From Albizia julibrissin (Eukaryota; Streptophyta; Magnoliopsida; Fabales; Fabaceae), in assembly GCA_037074505.1 (NCBI GenBank), contig CM073489.1, forward strand, positions 35,835,058 to 35,899,057: DNA of 64,000 nucleotides. The letters run 5' to 3'. The position numbers and the translations under genes are program-made. Below are positions 45,897 to 56,795 of the stretch, in pieces; within the stretch, counting starts at the first letter, position 1; every line of letters begins with the position of its first letter. The notes under the pieces are model-generated. The model did no database searches and was not told where the DNA came from. It worked only from the letters and a program-made list of their open reading frames with translations.

Positions 45897-47077
45897 TAAT
45901 CACTTAGCACAGCTCTTCAGCATCTTTTACATTGTCGTCTGCCTTTTTTCTCTTCTTTGCTCTCATTTCCTCCAATTGCGAGCTTCAAGATTTTTAATAG
46001 AATTTCATTTCGGTGGTCTTTAAGCTGTCTATTTACTAGATTTGTAAATTGTTCAAAATGAAGTATATTGGTTGCTAGTTAGATTTCTTAAGGTGCGTTA
46101 AAGCTTTCGTATTTAACTTTCTTTGATTTTTGATTGCACTTGTATAAAACCATGTTTAAGAATCACCCGTACATAATTGGAATTGTCTTGGACCGGACCT
46201 GGACCTCGCCTTAGGGACTGAACATAAATTTCTTAGGTACACATGGACCGGCTTTTTTATATATTTAGTGCATGTTTGGTAAAGCACAAAATTGTGGTTT
46301 CAGAAATTTTTTTTACAATTTGAGATAAAATTTCTCTTACATATTTATTTTATAAATAATAAAAACTATTTTTCAAAAGCTAATTTAAACATGTATTCTT
46401 TATATGGAATTTGAGATGTTGGTTATTTATAGCTTGTGAATATTATAAATTTCTTATATTTTTTATGTTTAAATTACCAATAATTCTTAATACAAACTAT
46501 TAAGAAATATGAGAAATCTCGTGCTGTTTGACCCAACTTACATCATGAATGAAGCGCCCGTAGAAGTCTTTCTTAAGTGTGAGTCAACCCCCCCCCCCCC
46601 AAAAAAAAGGAAATGATTTTTTTTTTTTTTGAAATATACGTAAGCTAACTTCCAATTTTCAATCTCTTCAAATTAGAGTAAAATAATAGTCAAGTCTTAT
46701 ACTAAATTAGAAATATTGTGCAACCCACCCTAAAACGGCATGGGAAAGTCACCTGGTAAATGGAATAAAAACCTCTGACATTACATGCATCGTAAGAAAT
46801 CCCAAACTTGAGCACTGGTGAGGTTCGGTCATTTCTAAACCCAAACCCAAATGGAAGGGAAAATGGCGTGGCTAATTTTTTTGAACAATCTCATCTCCAC
46901 GGCAAGAAGCAATACCAATGAATCCTTAATAGACAACCTAGTTAAGAAACGGCAACGACGTACGTGCATGGTCATACAGTTTTCTAACATTAACAAGGAG
47001 ACTGCCATATATATTTTCAAAACGACACTTGGCCTTGAAAATTATTCAAACGCAAAGGAAGAAGAGTTTAGAAGATC
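45897..47077. other. Spacer between RING-CH and Asp1-like genes
   Basis: The first 250 bases are probably the RING-CH 3' UTR. A decayed relative of the Tourist-like family lies at about 46265-46396 (gcatgtttggtaaagc at the left, aatttaaacatg at the right). A poly-C tract followed by poly-A lies at about 46589-46608. The last 100 bases before 47078 include a catatatatttt motif at about 47006 that could act as the TATA box of the next gene. No coding sequence seen. Confidence 0.5.
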
Positions 47078-49278
47078 ATGAAGATAGGGAAAGTGGGATT
47101 ATTAGTGTTCATAGTTCTGGTATCCAGCTGGTCTTCTTCTTCAGCCTGGTTTGGTGACGAGCACAAGAAGGAAAGGAAGTCCATTCTCCCAGGTGAAACG
47201 ACGTCGTCATGGGTCTTAAATCGTGTTGGATCTTCCATTCTGTTCCGGGTTCACGGTAACGTTTATCCTGTAGGGTACGTGACATCCCCTTTTCCTTTCT
47301 TTTTGCCTTCAGTTTTAGTTGCTTACTTGCGTACGTTCTTCATCGAGAAAGAAAAGCATACCACCTAGGTAAGGCTAGAAGCCTACAATGGCTCAAGACG
47401 ATAACGAGACAAAATCATGAATACATGACTATGAAGTTCCAAGAGGACTGTGAAAATTTTTTTCCTTTTGCAGATTTTATAATGTTACTATGAACATAGG
47501 CCACCCACCGAGGCCTTATTTTCTTGATATTGACTCGGGTAGCGACCTCACATGGCTCCAATGTGATGCTCCTCGTATCCGTTGTTCCGAGGTACAAAAT
47601 TCTTAATCTTAAATCTGCAAAACGAGACCAAAAAACCATCGTCTTTGTAGGTACTTGATTGTTTGTTGTGTTGAAGAACAAGTCCATTAAGGTTTTTTTT
47701 TTTTTTTTTTTTGGTTGTTGTTGCTTTATGTATCAGACACCGCATCCACTGTACCAACCGAGCAATGACTTAGTTCCCTGCAACGATCCCCTCTGTGCAT
47801 CGTTGCAGCCATCTGAAGATTACGAGTGTCAACATCCTGATCAATGTGACTACGAAATCAATTACGCAGATCATTATTCAACTATTGGTGTTCTTGTTAG
47901 GGATGTCTTCATCCTCAACTTCACTAATGGAATCCAGCTTAAAGTTCGTATGGCACTTGGGTCAGTAACTCTCCAAGCTTGATATTGTAATAAATTATTG
48001 TAACACTACCTCCATCATTGTCACTTAATATCTGAGTGTCTCTTTGCTTGTTCTGTTAATTACAGATGTGGATATGATCAGATATTTCCAGCTTCTTCTT
48101 ACCACCCTTTAGATGGATTACTTGGGCTTGGCAGGGGAAAAACCAGCTTGATATCACAGCTTAGTGGTCAGGGTTTGGCAAGAAATGTTGTTAGACACTG
48201 TTTAAGTGCACAAGGTGGAGGGTACATCATCTTCGGAGATGTTTATGATTCTTCTCGACTTATTTGGACACCAATGACATCGAAAGATCATTCGTAACTA
48301 CACCTTCAGAACTCGGATACTCATTTCTACATTTCCCACATGCATTTCAATGATTCATAGTTGTTGAACTTGTCGTGTTTTTAAAGCCTTTCTTTGGAAT
48401 TTGCATCAGTAAGCATTACTCAGCAGGAGAAGCTGAACTCATTTTTGGCGGGAAATCTATGGGGGTTGCTGGCCCCGTTACTTTTGACAGTGGCAGCTCT
48501 TACACTTACTTCAACTCTAGAGCCTATCAAGCATTGATTTCTTGGGTCAGTTGAAAGAAACTTCACTATATTCCCCAATTTCTAAGTATCATAAGATCCT
48601 GAAGAATTCATCAAACGAGATAGGAAGTTTCTACTGTTACATTGTCAGATTAGTTAAGTAATACTGGTATTTGTTAAATTTTAAACTGCAGTTGAAGAAG
48701 CAGTTAAGCAGGAAGCCTGTTAAAGAAGCCCCTGAAGACCTTACTGTTCCTGTTTGTTGGCATGGTAAAAGACCATTCAAGAGGGCAAGTGAAGCCAGAA
48801 AATACTTCAAGCCTTTGGCGATAAGTTTCACCAGAGGTGGGAAAGGTGAAGCTAAGTTTGAAATTCCACCTGAAGCTTATCTGATAATATCAGTGAGTCC
48901 TAACTCCTTAACTTGCCTATATCTTTGAGGTTGATATATTGTTTGTTGCGATCTGTCATGGGCTATACCAATTTGTTTGTGCAGAACAAAGGAAATGTTT
49001 GCTTAGGCATTTTAAACGGCTCTGAAGTAGGCATGGGAGATATGAACCTAATTGGAGGTAGAGAATGTGAACATGATCTCTTCTAGTATATATGACAATT
49101 GACTCTGCTCATTCTTTTTAGGAATGAACCAAATGGGTGTGTGAACTGTGCATTTATTGTTTATGCAGACATATCCATGCTAGACAAAGTGATGGTATTC
49201 GACAATGAGAAGCAGTTGATTGGTTGGGCACCCGCAAACTGCGACCGGGTTCCAAAATTCAGAGATGTCAGCATTTGA
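47078..49278 (+). CDS. Asp1/nucellin-like aspartic protease, eight exons
   Basis: Exons 47078-47274, 47474-47591, 47737-47960, 48066-48293, 48410-48545, 48692-48892, 48985-49057 and 49169-49278 give 428 aa with consistent phases. A signal peptide covers residues 1-23 (ending SSSSAWF). The block FYNVTMNIGHPPRPYFLD is typical of the Asp1/nucellin branch of pepsin-like proteases. Catalytic aspartates lie at Asp86 (DSGSDLTWLQCD) and Asp282 (DSGSSYTYF). The flap region is YADHYSTIGVL. The protein is not closely related to the nepenthesin-type protease at 1922: it has introns and lacks the nepenthesin insert. Two oddities: the first motif reads DSG where DTG is usual, and the CDAPC motif after it has become CDAPR, losing one cysteine. 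Both motif aspartates remain. Expected role: secreted or vacuolar proteolysis; substrate unknown. Confidence 0.9.
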
Positions 49279-50072
49279 TCATATAGAAGATATATATATA
49301 TATATATATAGATGGTGTTTTATCTCTTCATTATCTGTGTGTATATCTGCTCATCAAGATAGTGGCGTGAACATATAGTACACAGATTTATATTTGTACA
49401 TAGTACTTAATGAAAAGTGATTAGTCATATTACAATTTGCCTGCATTGTTGCGAGCCCTCGACTATTGAAGTATGAGGTATGAACCCTGCTTCACTTAAG
49501 TTTGACTAGTAAGCCTGCTTTTTTTAATCAAAATATAATATGTTCTTGCTCAGGATTTCTGCTGATAAAAGTCTTATGTGGTCCTAAACAAGAAAAAGAT
49601 GAGACCCCAAAAGGGCCAAAACCTGGCCGCCGATTTAGATTAGATACTCGTTCAATGTTCTTTCTGAAAAGCTTATATTTTAATAATTGTGCTGGTACTA
49701 GATATGTTTACTGATTTTTTTTATTAGTCTTATTGTTTCTGGTCCGTCTAAATATGGGCGCACCACTGCGGAACAGAGGTACAAGGCCACCCTTATTGAA
49801 AATGTTTAAATAAAAGACTGCAATACTTGTCAATGTGTAATTTTGAATTGAAAAATCAAATAATATATTACAAGTCATGTGAAAAAATTCAACCCCAATG
49901 GAACAAGAATTTCCTACCAAACCCCTATGAACACTCTGATCCCACATGACCCTTAACAATCGAAACGAGATGAATCTCTGCTTCTTCTAGCTTTTCTCTC
50001 CATTATGACTTTCCTACAACAAATTTAATAATTTGAGGGATCCAATATTCCCTTGTGGTGGTGAATGTGCGT
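49279..50072. other. Spacer between convergent Asp1-like and NAC genes
   Basis: Contains the 3' ends of both genes. An (AT)n run lies at 49290-49311. The short frames at 49502-49714 and 49708-49959 have no recognisable features. No further gene seen. Confidence 0.5.
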
Positions 50073-51154
50073 TTAAAATGGCTTCTGAAGATACATGAAC
50101 ATGTCCTGTAAGGGCGAGAGCTGGTTCATTTGGTACTGGGCCTGAGGGGCAAAAGCGTCATATCCCGTGAAGTTAATATTCATATCGTCCATGTAATTGT
50201 TGAGCTCGAAATCGAAGGCGTCGTCTTTCAATCCCAGTGCCAGCTCATTCCACTTGGCCTCGCTCTGCACCTCCTTGTCGCAGCACGTGACGTCCGGCGA
50301 CGCCACGTGATCGGAGCAGCTGGAATCCGTGTGCAACCGCGGCACCGATTCCGACGTGTCCATGTACATCTGGTCAACGCCGACCATGTCGATTTCTGGT
50401 TTAGTTTCGTGCTCATCGACATCTGAGGAAACAAACCCGCTCGATTTCTGATCCTGAGTGTTGTATTTCTCAATCACACCTTTCTTGTTGTAAATCCGGC
50501 ACAATACCCAATCATCAAGCTGCCATAACATAAGGAAAATAAGAAATCGAACACAACATCGGAAGCTTGAGTATGGAAGTTGAAATGGGGTAAAGATATA
50601 TATATATATATGTATGTATGTATATATATACCCTGAGGTTGTTGTTCTTGCGAGCAGAGCGATCAACATTGGCGAGGCGATATTCGTGCATGATCCAATT
50701 GGTTTTGATGCCTTTGGGGGCTTTACCGGTGTAGAAAACGAGGGCCTTCTTGATTCCGAGAGGCTTAGGTTTTCCGATGGCCTTATCTGCTCCGGTGGCC
50801 TTCCAAAAACCGCTTCCGGCGGCCCTGTTGGGTCTTGATCCGTTTGGATATTTTCTGTCCCTAGGTGAGAAGAAATACCATTCTTTCTCTCCGTATTGCG
50901 TCATGTCTGTTCATTCAACATCATCATTTCTCAGCTTTGTTCACACTTCATCCAAGGAAAACTAAATGATTTTCAAAGGGGAAAAAAAAAGTACCTGGAA
51001 GCTGCCAAGGATCAAACTTGTACAAATCAATTTCCTTGATAATAGGAACAGCAATAGGCTGGGAAGCACATTTCCTACATAGATATTGCTTCACCAACTC
51101 CTCATCCGTGGGGTGAAATCTGAATCCAGGAGGTAACTGTAATTCACCGTTCAT
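50073..51154 (-). CDS. NAC transcription factor, ATAF1/NAC002-like
   Basis: Minus-strand exons 51154-50995, 50906-50632 and 50519-50073 give 293 aa, and the three-exon layout with introns inside the NAC domain is the family norm. All five NAC subdomains are present: LPPGFRFHPTDEELV, then IAVPIIKEIDLYKFDPWQLP, EKEWYFFSPRDRKYPNGSRP with GSGFWKATGADK, KKALVFYTGKAPKG with TNWIMHEYRL, and DDWVLCRIYNKKG. The C-terminal activation region is acidic and ends in PLQDMFMYLQKPF, a tail shared with ATAF1-type NACs. ATAF proteins are nuclear regulators of ABA, drought, wounding and senescence responses. The 5' leader has a long (CT/GA)n repeat at 51253-51284. In-frame codons upstream of 51154 come from that repeat, so the start is MNGELQLPPG. 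Intron 2 contains a TA/TATG microsatellite at about 50597-50630 that abuts its 5' splice site. Confidence 0.95.
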
Positions 51155-51248
51155 TCCCGATTCTCCTCTCTCTGTTTCTCCTTTCAGCTCACTAATAGCC
51201 TCTGGTTCGATGCTCTTGGATGAAGGAGCTTCAAGCTTGAATCTCAGA

Positions 51249-51252
<4 letters not shown>

Positions 51253-51284
<32 letters not shown>
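51253..51284. repeat. (CT)n microsatellite in the NAC gene leader
   Basis: About 16 CT units in the transcribed leader of the NAC gene (GA on the coding strand). A shorter CT run lies in the leader of the CBS gene at about 21370-21399. GA-rich leaders are common in plant regulatory genes and can bind BPC/GAGA-type factors. Confidence 0.9.
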
Positions 51285-51286
<2 letters not shown>

Positions 51287-51362
51287 CACTTCTCTCTCTT
51301 GCTTGCTAGTTGTTGCTTCTGTGCACTGCGGCTTGAACCGTCGAACAAAAGGGAGAGACGCG

Positions 51363-51370
51363 TTTTTATA
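51363..51370 (-). promoter_or_regulatory. TATA box of the NAC gene
   Basis: On the minus strand the sequence reads tataaaaa. It lies about 210 bases upstream of the NAC start codon and upstream of the CT-rich leader, so transcription should begin near 51330. Confidence 0.65.
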
Positions 51371-51405
51371 GCACGAGGGAGCGAAAACATGAAATTTCAA
51401 TTATG

Positions 51406-51413
51406 ACACGTGG
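51406..51413. promoter_or_regulatory. ABRE/G-box element upstream of the NAC gene
   Basis: The sequence acacgtgg lies about 40 bp upstream of the TATA box. A second element, acacgtgc, is at 51562-51569. ACGTG cores bind bZIP (ABF/AREB) and bHLH factors, fitting the ABA/stress responsiveness known for ATAF-type genes. Function is inferred. Confidence 0.5.
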
Positions 51414-53191
51414 TTTTATCAAAGTGGCGGGGGACTACAGCCGAATAATAATAAAGAAATAAAAATTGGTGGGAAAGCGGAAGGAAGTAGAAAAGGGATG
51501 GGGATTTCGGCATTATTGGGAGAAATGATTCGACGCGTGGCAGTGAATGAGTGGGTATTCGACACGTGCAAGTGACCCCACCTTTTGGTCATTCTGTCAT
51601 TGCTTGCGTCGCCTCCCCCCTCTTTTCAAAGAGTCGGCTCAACGAGTGATTGGGGCGTCGTTGACCATCTCGGCAGCCGCTTTGCCTTGCTTGCTCCCCC
51701 ATTCAATCGTGTCCTACTACTATGTGCTTCACTCTTTTCAGAAACTTTGAACCTAAAATAAATTTAAAAAAAAGTATAATTCTTGCTAGATTCCGATTAA
51801 AGCGCTCATGCAATTAAATATATATTCAATATTTGACTAGTGGATCAGCTTGAGGAGGAATTTCCGATTTAGATCCATAAATGCAGCGACTTTTTCCTTT
51901 TTTTGGGTTTCTCAAGCTTCCAATCATTGTATGCCGTGTGGATGTGCTGTAGTGAGAGTGGTGCCCGCGTTGCAGAGGATCATAGCTTACCGTCAACTTC
52001 TTGTCAGCCCATACGTTTGCAAGTTAGCGTCATCTTGTTGCTGGCTTCTCCATACTTATCCATATCGACTCGCCCAAACAATCAAACATGCATGTATTCG
52101 TTTTTTAGTGTTTACTGAATAAATTCTTAAAACTCATACTATTTATTTCAAATTTTATATTTATATTGCCTTGATAAGTTACGAATTTTTAAATTATATT
52201 CTAGTTTTTAAATAAAACATTCCAATGTTTTTTTTTTTAAGAAAAAATTGTGAACTTTCTTTACTAAATCATCCTTGACCTACAATAATGTAGGAATTTT
52301 TGAATATATCTGCGATCATGTGAGTGTATAGAAAAACTACCATTATGTGTTTGGAATTGGTGTTATGATACTTTCTTGCAAGAAAATGAAGGAGAGTAGT
52401 CAACGAAACACCCACACGTTTCTCGTGCGACGTTACTGGAAATATATATCACATTAAAATAGGTTGGCTCGATGATTGTGGTCTTTGGTCACCGCACAAT
52501 ATGCGAAAAATAAACATTGTGCCTATTTCTTGTCCCCTCGCGAAACCCATATCTCTTTTATTTTATGTTATTTTGACTCCTTTTTTTTTTTTTGTGGGGG
52601 CTCCGAAATTTTGAGAATTTTCTAAATCCACTGAAATTTAAAATGGATCACACTGAATATGACGCCCACCGCGCAATTTCAAAACCCCCCCAAATAAATA
52701 TCGTGCAAGCTGGGGATCGAATAAGAATGATAATAATATGCATCCAAAAATAATAAGTAGGATCAATACTGCCCGCAGAACATGATTTTGTAGTCAGAAA
52801 CATAGGATACAAACTACAAAGTTACATATACTAACTAGATGCTTCCTTTTACAGGTTTTAGCATGTGGTGTTTGGCCGAATTTTTAGTGCTTTCTGGTGT
52901 CTCGTTGCTGTCCCTGAATATTTTTTTTGCACTTTTAATTGGGAAAAGTTATCTGCCGAGCTCCTTTTTGACCTGTTGTCCATTTCATTCAATACTCTTT
53001 TGAAAACGAAAGGTTCCAAAAAAAAAAAAAAAAAAAAAAAAAGCATATCGCAAGAACATTCTCAAGCATCAACCATCTGTTCATCCATGAGGATAAAACA
53101 GAATAAAGAAAAAAAATGTGCAATAAATGAAAGACCTTTTTACATACCGAACCTTGGATTCACTTCTCCACACCCAAAAAAAAATAGGAAA

Positions 53192-53420
53192 AATTATTTT
53201 AAAATACCTAATTAAAAATCTATTTACTAAATAGGACATTCGCGTACAAACAATTTTCCTGTGTGCAAAAAATCTTTCTTTGTATTCAAAAATTTTTCTC
53301 CAGAATTCAATATATATTTCCTACATATGTGCGAATAATTTTCTTTTATGAACAAAAAATCTTCCCTATATTCCATTTAACAAATGAGTTTCCAATAAGA
53401 TATTTATGAGCAATTCTTCC
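53192..53420. mobile_element. Second copy of the MULE-like MITE family, inverted
   Basis: The ends ggaaaaattattttaaaata and, inverted, ggaagaattgctcataaata match the ends of the element at 30710-30958. The core has degenerate repeats of the reversed motif, for example gtgtgcaaaaaatctttctt and tatgaacaaaaaatcttccc. The array is more decayed than in the first copy and I could not fix a target-site duplication. Confidence 0.6.
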
Positions 53421-53430
53421 AAAAAACTAA

Positions 53431-53673
53431 TACTATCTTATATTCTAAATATAAGACTCAGTTGACTTTTTTGAAGATATTAAAAAAAATTATTTTGAAA
53501 TATTTATATTTATCATTTTTTTTTCAAACTGATTTGCATGGCTTAAAAACTAATATATAATTCAATGATAAACAACTTATACTATATATAATTATGATTG
53601 AGTAATTTATTTAGTTTTTAATTTAGTCTCTATAAAAATTAATTGGGTCCTATATTTAAGAGAGGAGAAAGTA
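53431..53673. mobile_element. Stowaway-like MITE
   Basis: The left end tactatcttatattctaaat followed by ataagac is mirrored by the right end, on the + strand ggtcctatatttaagagagg then agaaagta. It lies about 10 bp from the MULE-like copy at 53192-53420. Non-coding interior. Confidence 0.55.
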
Positions 53674-55550
53674 ATAAATTATTACTACAAATTATGGCTG
53701 CTTACTCCCACTTGAGGTCAGGGCAAGTCTCACATTGAGTTTTAATTTCAACATTTGCACAATTATGAGCTCAAACCTTGAGACCAATGGGTGAGGACTA
53801 GTGGAATAACATCATATCTTAACTCAAATTCATGAATTTATTACATGTTTATTATTAAACTCAATTTTATTCACAAAAAAATTATGTTGGGTAAAATAAA
53901 TGCCTTTATAAAAGAAAAGTAAGAAGGGAGAGGTTGAATGCATTGAATCTCACAAGTCACAACACCTCTTCATCCCTCTCACTCATGTGGCACTGTCGCA
54001 CGGAAATCAAATTATTTAGGCAAAAAAAAAAAAGAGAATATGAATAAGAATAACAAGAACAAGAACATATGAGAAAAGTAAGCATATAAATTGTCCTAGG
54101 GTGCGTGACGGACGCTGGAGCTGCACGTAGGCAGATAAGGATGTTGGTACTATGTGGAAGCTACCTGGATGTTGCCTGGCATAGATTTTCAAGACTTATC
54201 TGGACAGGTCCTTAATCCTTTCATGCAACAAGAGCCCACTGTACGTGGTTCGGTTCGGGTAGGCCCGTTTCAAAACTTGATGGCCTGGGATTTGCTCATG
54301 GTCAGTATTTAATTCGAAACCCTTTTTGACCCATTGATTCTGTGTCAAGTTGATGTGATATCGTTTTGTGCTCTTCAAGTTGGCCAGCTTGGATCGCAAT
54401 TCCCATTTGAAACTGCCTTGACTTTATAGTTTATAGCTTTGTTGGGATGTGATGTGGGCTCGTACTACTTACTTGGGCGTCAAGGCTTCTCTATCTCTTC
54501 CCATTCGCCGCCATATGGTTTGGTAGGATACATTAGTTTAAGAAGGGATTAATTATTTAATGATGATAGTAATATGTGGTGAATATAATAATATGGTTGT
54601 CGGGGATGAAACATCTGTGTCAGCACCAAATCTGCTTGGATGTAATGGAGCAATAGGTCCAAGTGAAATGAACTTGTTTGTCTCTTTGTTAATATCACCA
54701 CTTTCTGGGAACCTTCTTCCTCCTTCCCACTAGCTGCCAACCTTGACTTGTCAACCACCTTCTTTCCCTGGCTTTTTTCTTAAGCACCAAACTCATTTGT
54801 TTGTTTATGCTCGCCTTCATTTTTGGGCTTTTAATTGATTTGGGCCCTGCAGAAGCCCAGTAACATTAACCTAATATAATAGGTGTTGGATTAATTTCTT
54901 TTTAAGCTCTGCATTTCATTTGCAGTCCGCCGCTCTTGTTGGCTTATTTAATTGGTTTTTCCCTTCTGGTGAGGCCCTGAGGCCCAAAGCATGTCGGCCT
55001 ATATTTTTTAGAACAACATTTACGCAGGGGAGGACGTGACTCTATCATATTGAAGCTTGCCTTTCACTTATTTATAAACTACCTACTTATTTAACTTGAT
55101 CAAATAAATTAATCAAATTAGTTAATATAAAATATACTTTTAAAAATATTATAATTATCTTTCTTAATTCTCTTATCTCTTCTTTTCTTTGATTATTATT
55201 GAAAGAGCATCAATAAAAATAAATTAATAAGAATTGATATATTTATGATTAAAGTTAATTTTCCAAATATATTTGATATTAAACACCTGACCAAGTATAA
55301 AGTACCCAGATTTAGTATGTCCAAGATAGCACGTGCAGCTGAAAAATGAAGAGGGATTAAGGGGGCATTTCTTGAAACAAAAATGGTTGGTTTAAGCCGA
55401 TGTAGAAATTAAATCCAACGCCGTGCAGAAGAATCTCTCAATCTAATTCCTAAATTATAAATTGATTAAATTCAACAATTTTGCTAAAAATTGGGGGGGA
55501 AACAAAAGGAATAGAAGAGAAACTGTTCCGGGGAAGTCCAATGGGAAGCA

Positions 55551-55617
55551 ACACGTGGGATGAGTAGTACTCACTACGTGGATGGCCATGTGTTGCGCAT
55601 GCCTGTTTACACGTGGC
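55551..55617. promoter_or_regulatory. Cluster of ACGTG elements upstream of the DUF7733-like gene
   Basis: Three elements in 67 bp: acacgtgg at 55551-55558, tacgtgg at about 55575-55581 and acacgtggc at 55609-55617. A ctttatagt motif at about 55646 could be the TATA element. The cluster is 290-360 bp upstream of the ATG at 55910 and suggests bZIP/bHLH control, such as ABA or light; this is inference. Confidence 0.5.
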
Positions 55618-55909
55618 GATAGGTCGCCTCGCGAGCCGCTTCGTCGCTTTATAGTATCATCTGAAGCCATATCTCACCGATTCATTCACTCGGCTTCGTG
55701 TGTTTTGATTTGAAACGATTCTTATGCGATTCTGACCTTTTCACTTGTAAGATCTCTTCTTCTCTGGCATCATTCTCTCTGTTAGCCGATTTCCCTCGCC
55801 TTCTGAGCACCATCCATTTCCTTTTGTGGACATTCATCCTATTCAGACGATGCGATAGTTCCCAGATTTAATTTCATCTCCAGAAATCACAACTTCAAAG
55901 AACAAAGCA

Positions 55910-56795
55910 ATGTCGGGGGTATCTCTAGCCGTGGCTTCCGCACCTCCGGGGTCGGAACCAGAATCAAAACCCCACCGCCCACAACAAGCGGCGGCGGTCG
56001 GAGGCGTGATGGGTTCGTTGCGAGTCATAGAGCTTCAACTCGTTGCGTTCATAATGGTGTTCTCCGCCAGTGGCCTCGTCCCTCTTCTGGACTTAATCTT
56101 CCCGGCGTTCGCTTCCGTTTACCTCTTGGTCCTCTCTCGTTTCGCCTTCCCTTCTCGCGGCACTAATTCCTCTGCCTCCCAACAGATCTTCCATGGCAGC
56201 AGAATGTTCAGACTCTATGTCATTGTCGGAACTGCCATAGGCCTCTTCTTGCCCCTCGCCTATGTGCTCGGCGGCTTCGCCAGAGGAGATGAACATGCAG
56301 TGAGATCCGCCACTCCTCATTTGTTCTTGTTGTCCTGTCAGATTCTCACCGAGAACATAATAAGTGGCCTGTCTCTGTTCACGCCGCCCGTGAGAGCCTT
56401 GGTGCCTTTGCTTTATACGGTTCGAAGGATCTTCGTGGATATCGATTGGATCAACCATGTGTGGCTCCTCAAGAGTTTGCCTGCTCATGCACACTACAAA
56501 GTACGTTACACACACTAAAAGGGAAAATCACATTTGAATTTGAACTAAAGTAATTTCTGATTATAAGACTTCATATGTGCAGGATGTGGCGTGGTATTGG
56601 TTCGGGAGGAGTTTGGCGGTGGCTAATCTGGTGTATTTCTCGATCAATCTGTTCGGATTCTTGATACCGATGTTCCTTCCCAGGGCATTTAAGAGGTATT
56701 TCGAAGAGATCGGAGAGATTTCTGCGAAGGTAGTGGAAGACAAGAGATCTGCTACTATCAACATAACCCAGCAAGCTGATAAGAAGAAAGCTTAG
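55910..56795 (+). CDS. DUF7733-like multi-pass membrane protein, function unknown
   Basis: Exons 55910-56500 and 56583-56795 give 267 aa. A low-complexity Pro/Ala/Ser N-terminus (to about residue 33) is followed by several hydrophobic segments: about 42-75 (LVAFIMVFSASGLVPLLDLI and beyond), about 102-122 (LYVIVGTAIGLFLPLAYVLG), about 140-170 (LFLLSCQILTENIISGLSLF) and, in exon 2, LAVANLVYFSINLFGFLIPM. The C-terminus is charged and Lys-rich. I recognise the general pattern of a plant-specific uncharacterised family (I believe DUF7733), but know of no established function. The N-terminus lacks a clear transit peptide. An antisense frame of 140 aa over exon 1 is a shadow. Confidence 0.85.

Larger units (their letters stand above)
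51414..55909. other. Long spacer between NAC and DUF7733-like genes
   Basis: Holds the NAC promoter at its left end and the next gene's promoter at its right end. Between them are a poly-A run at 53019-53042, a MULE-like copy (53192-53420) and a Stowaway-like element (53431-53673). The remainder is AT-rich, and the short frames (for example 51547-52122, 52865-53215, 54196-54758) show no family signature. No coding gene seen. Confidence 0.5.

Noticed and set aside
53690..53870. Possible inverted SINE with a B-box-like ggtttgagctc
   Set aside because: No A box at proper spacing, no target duplication and no match to the SINE at 12279.
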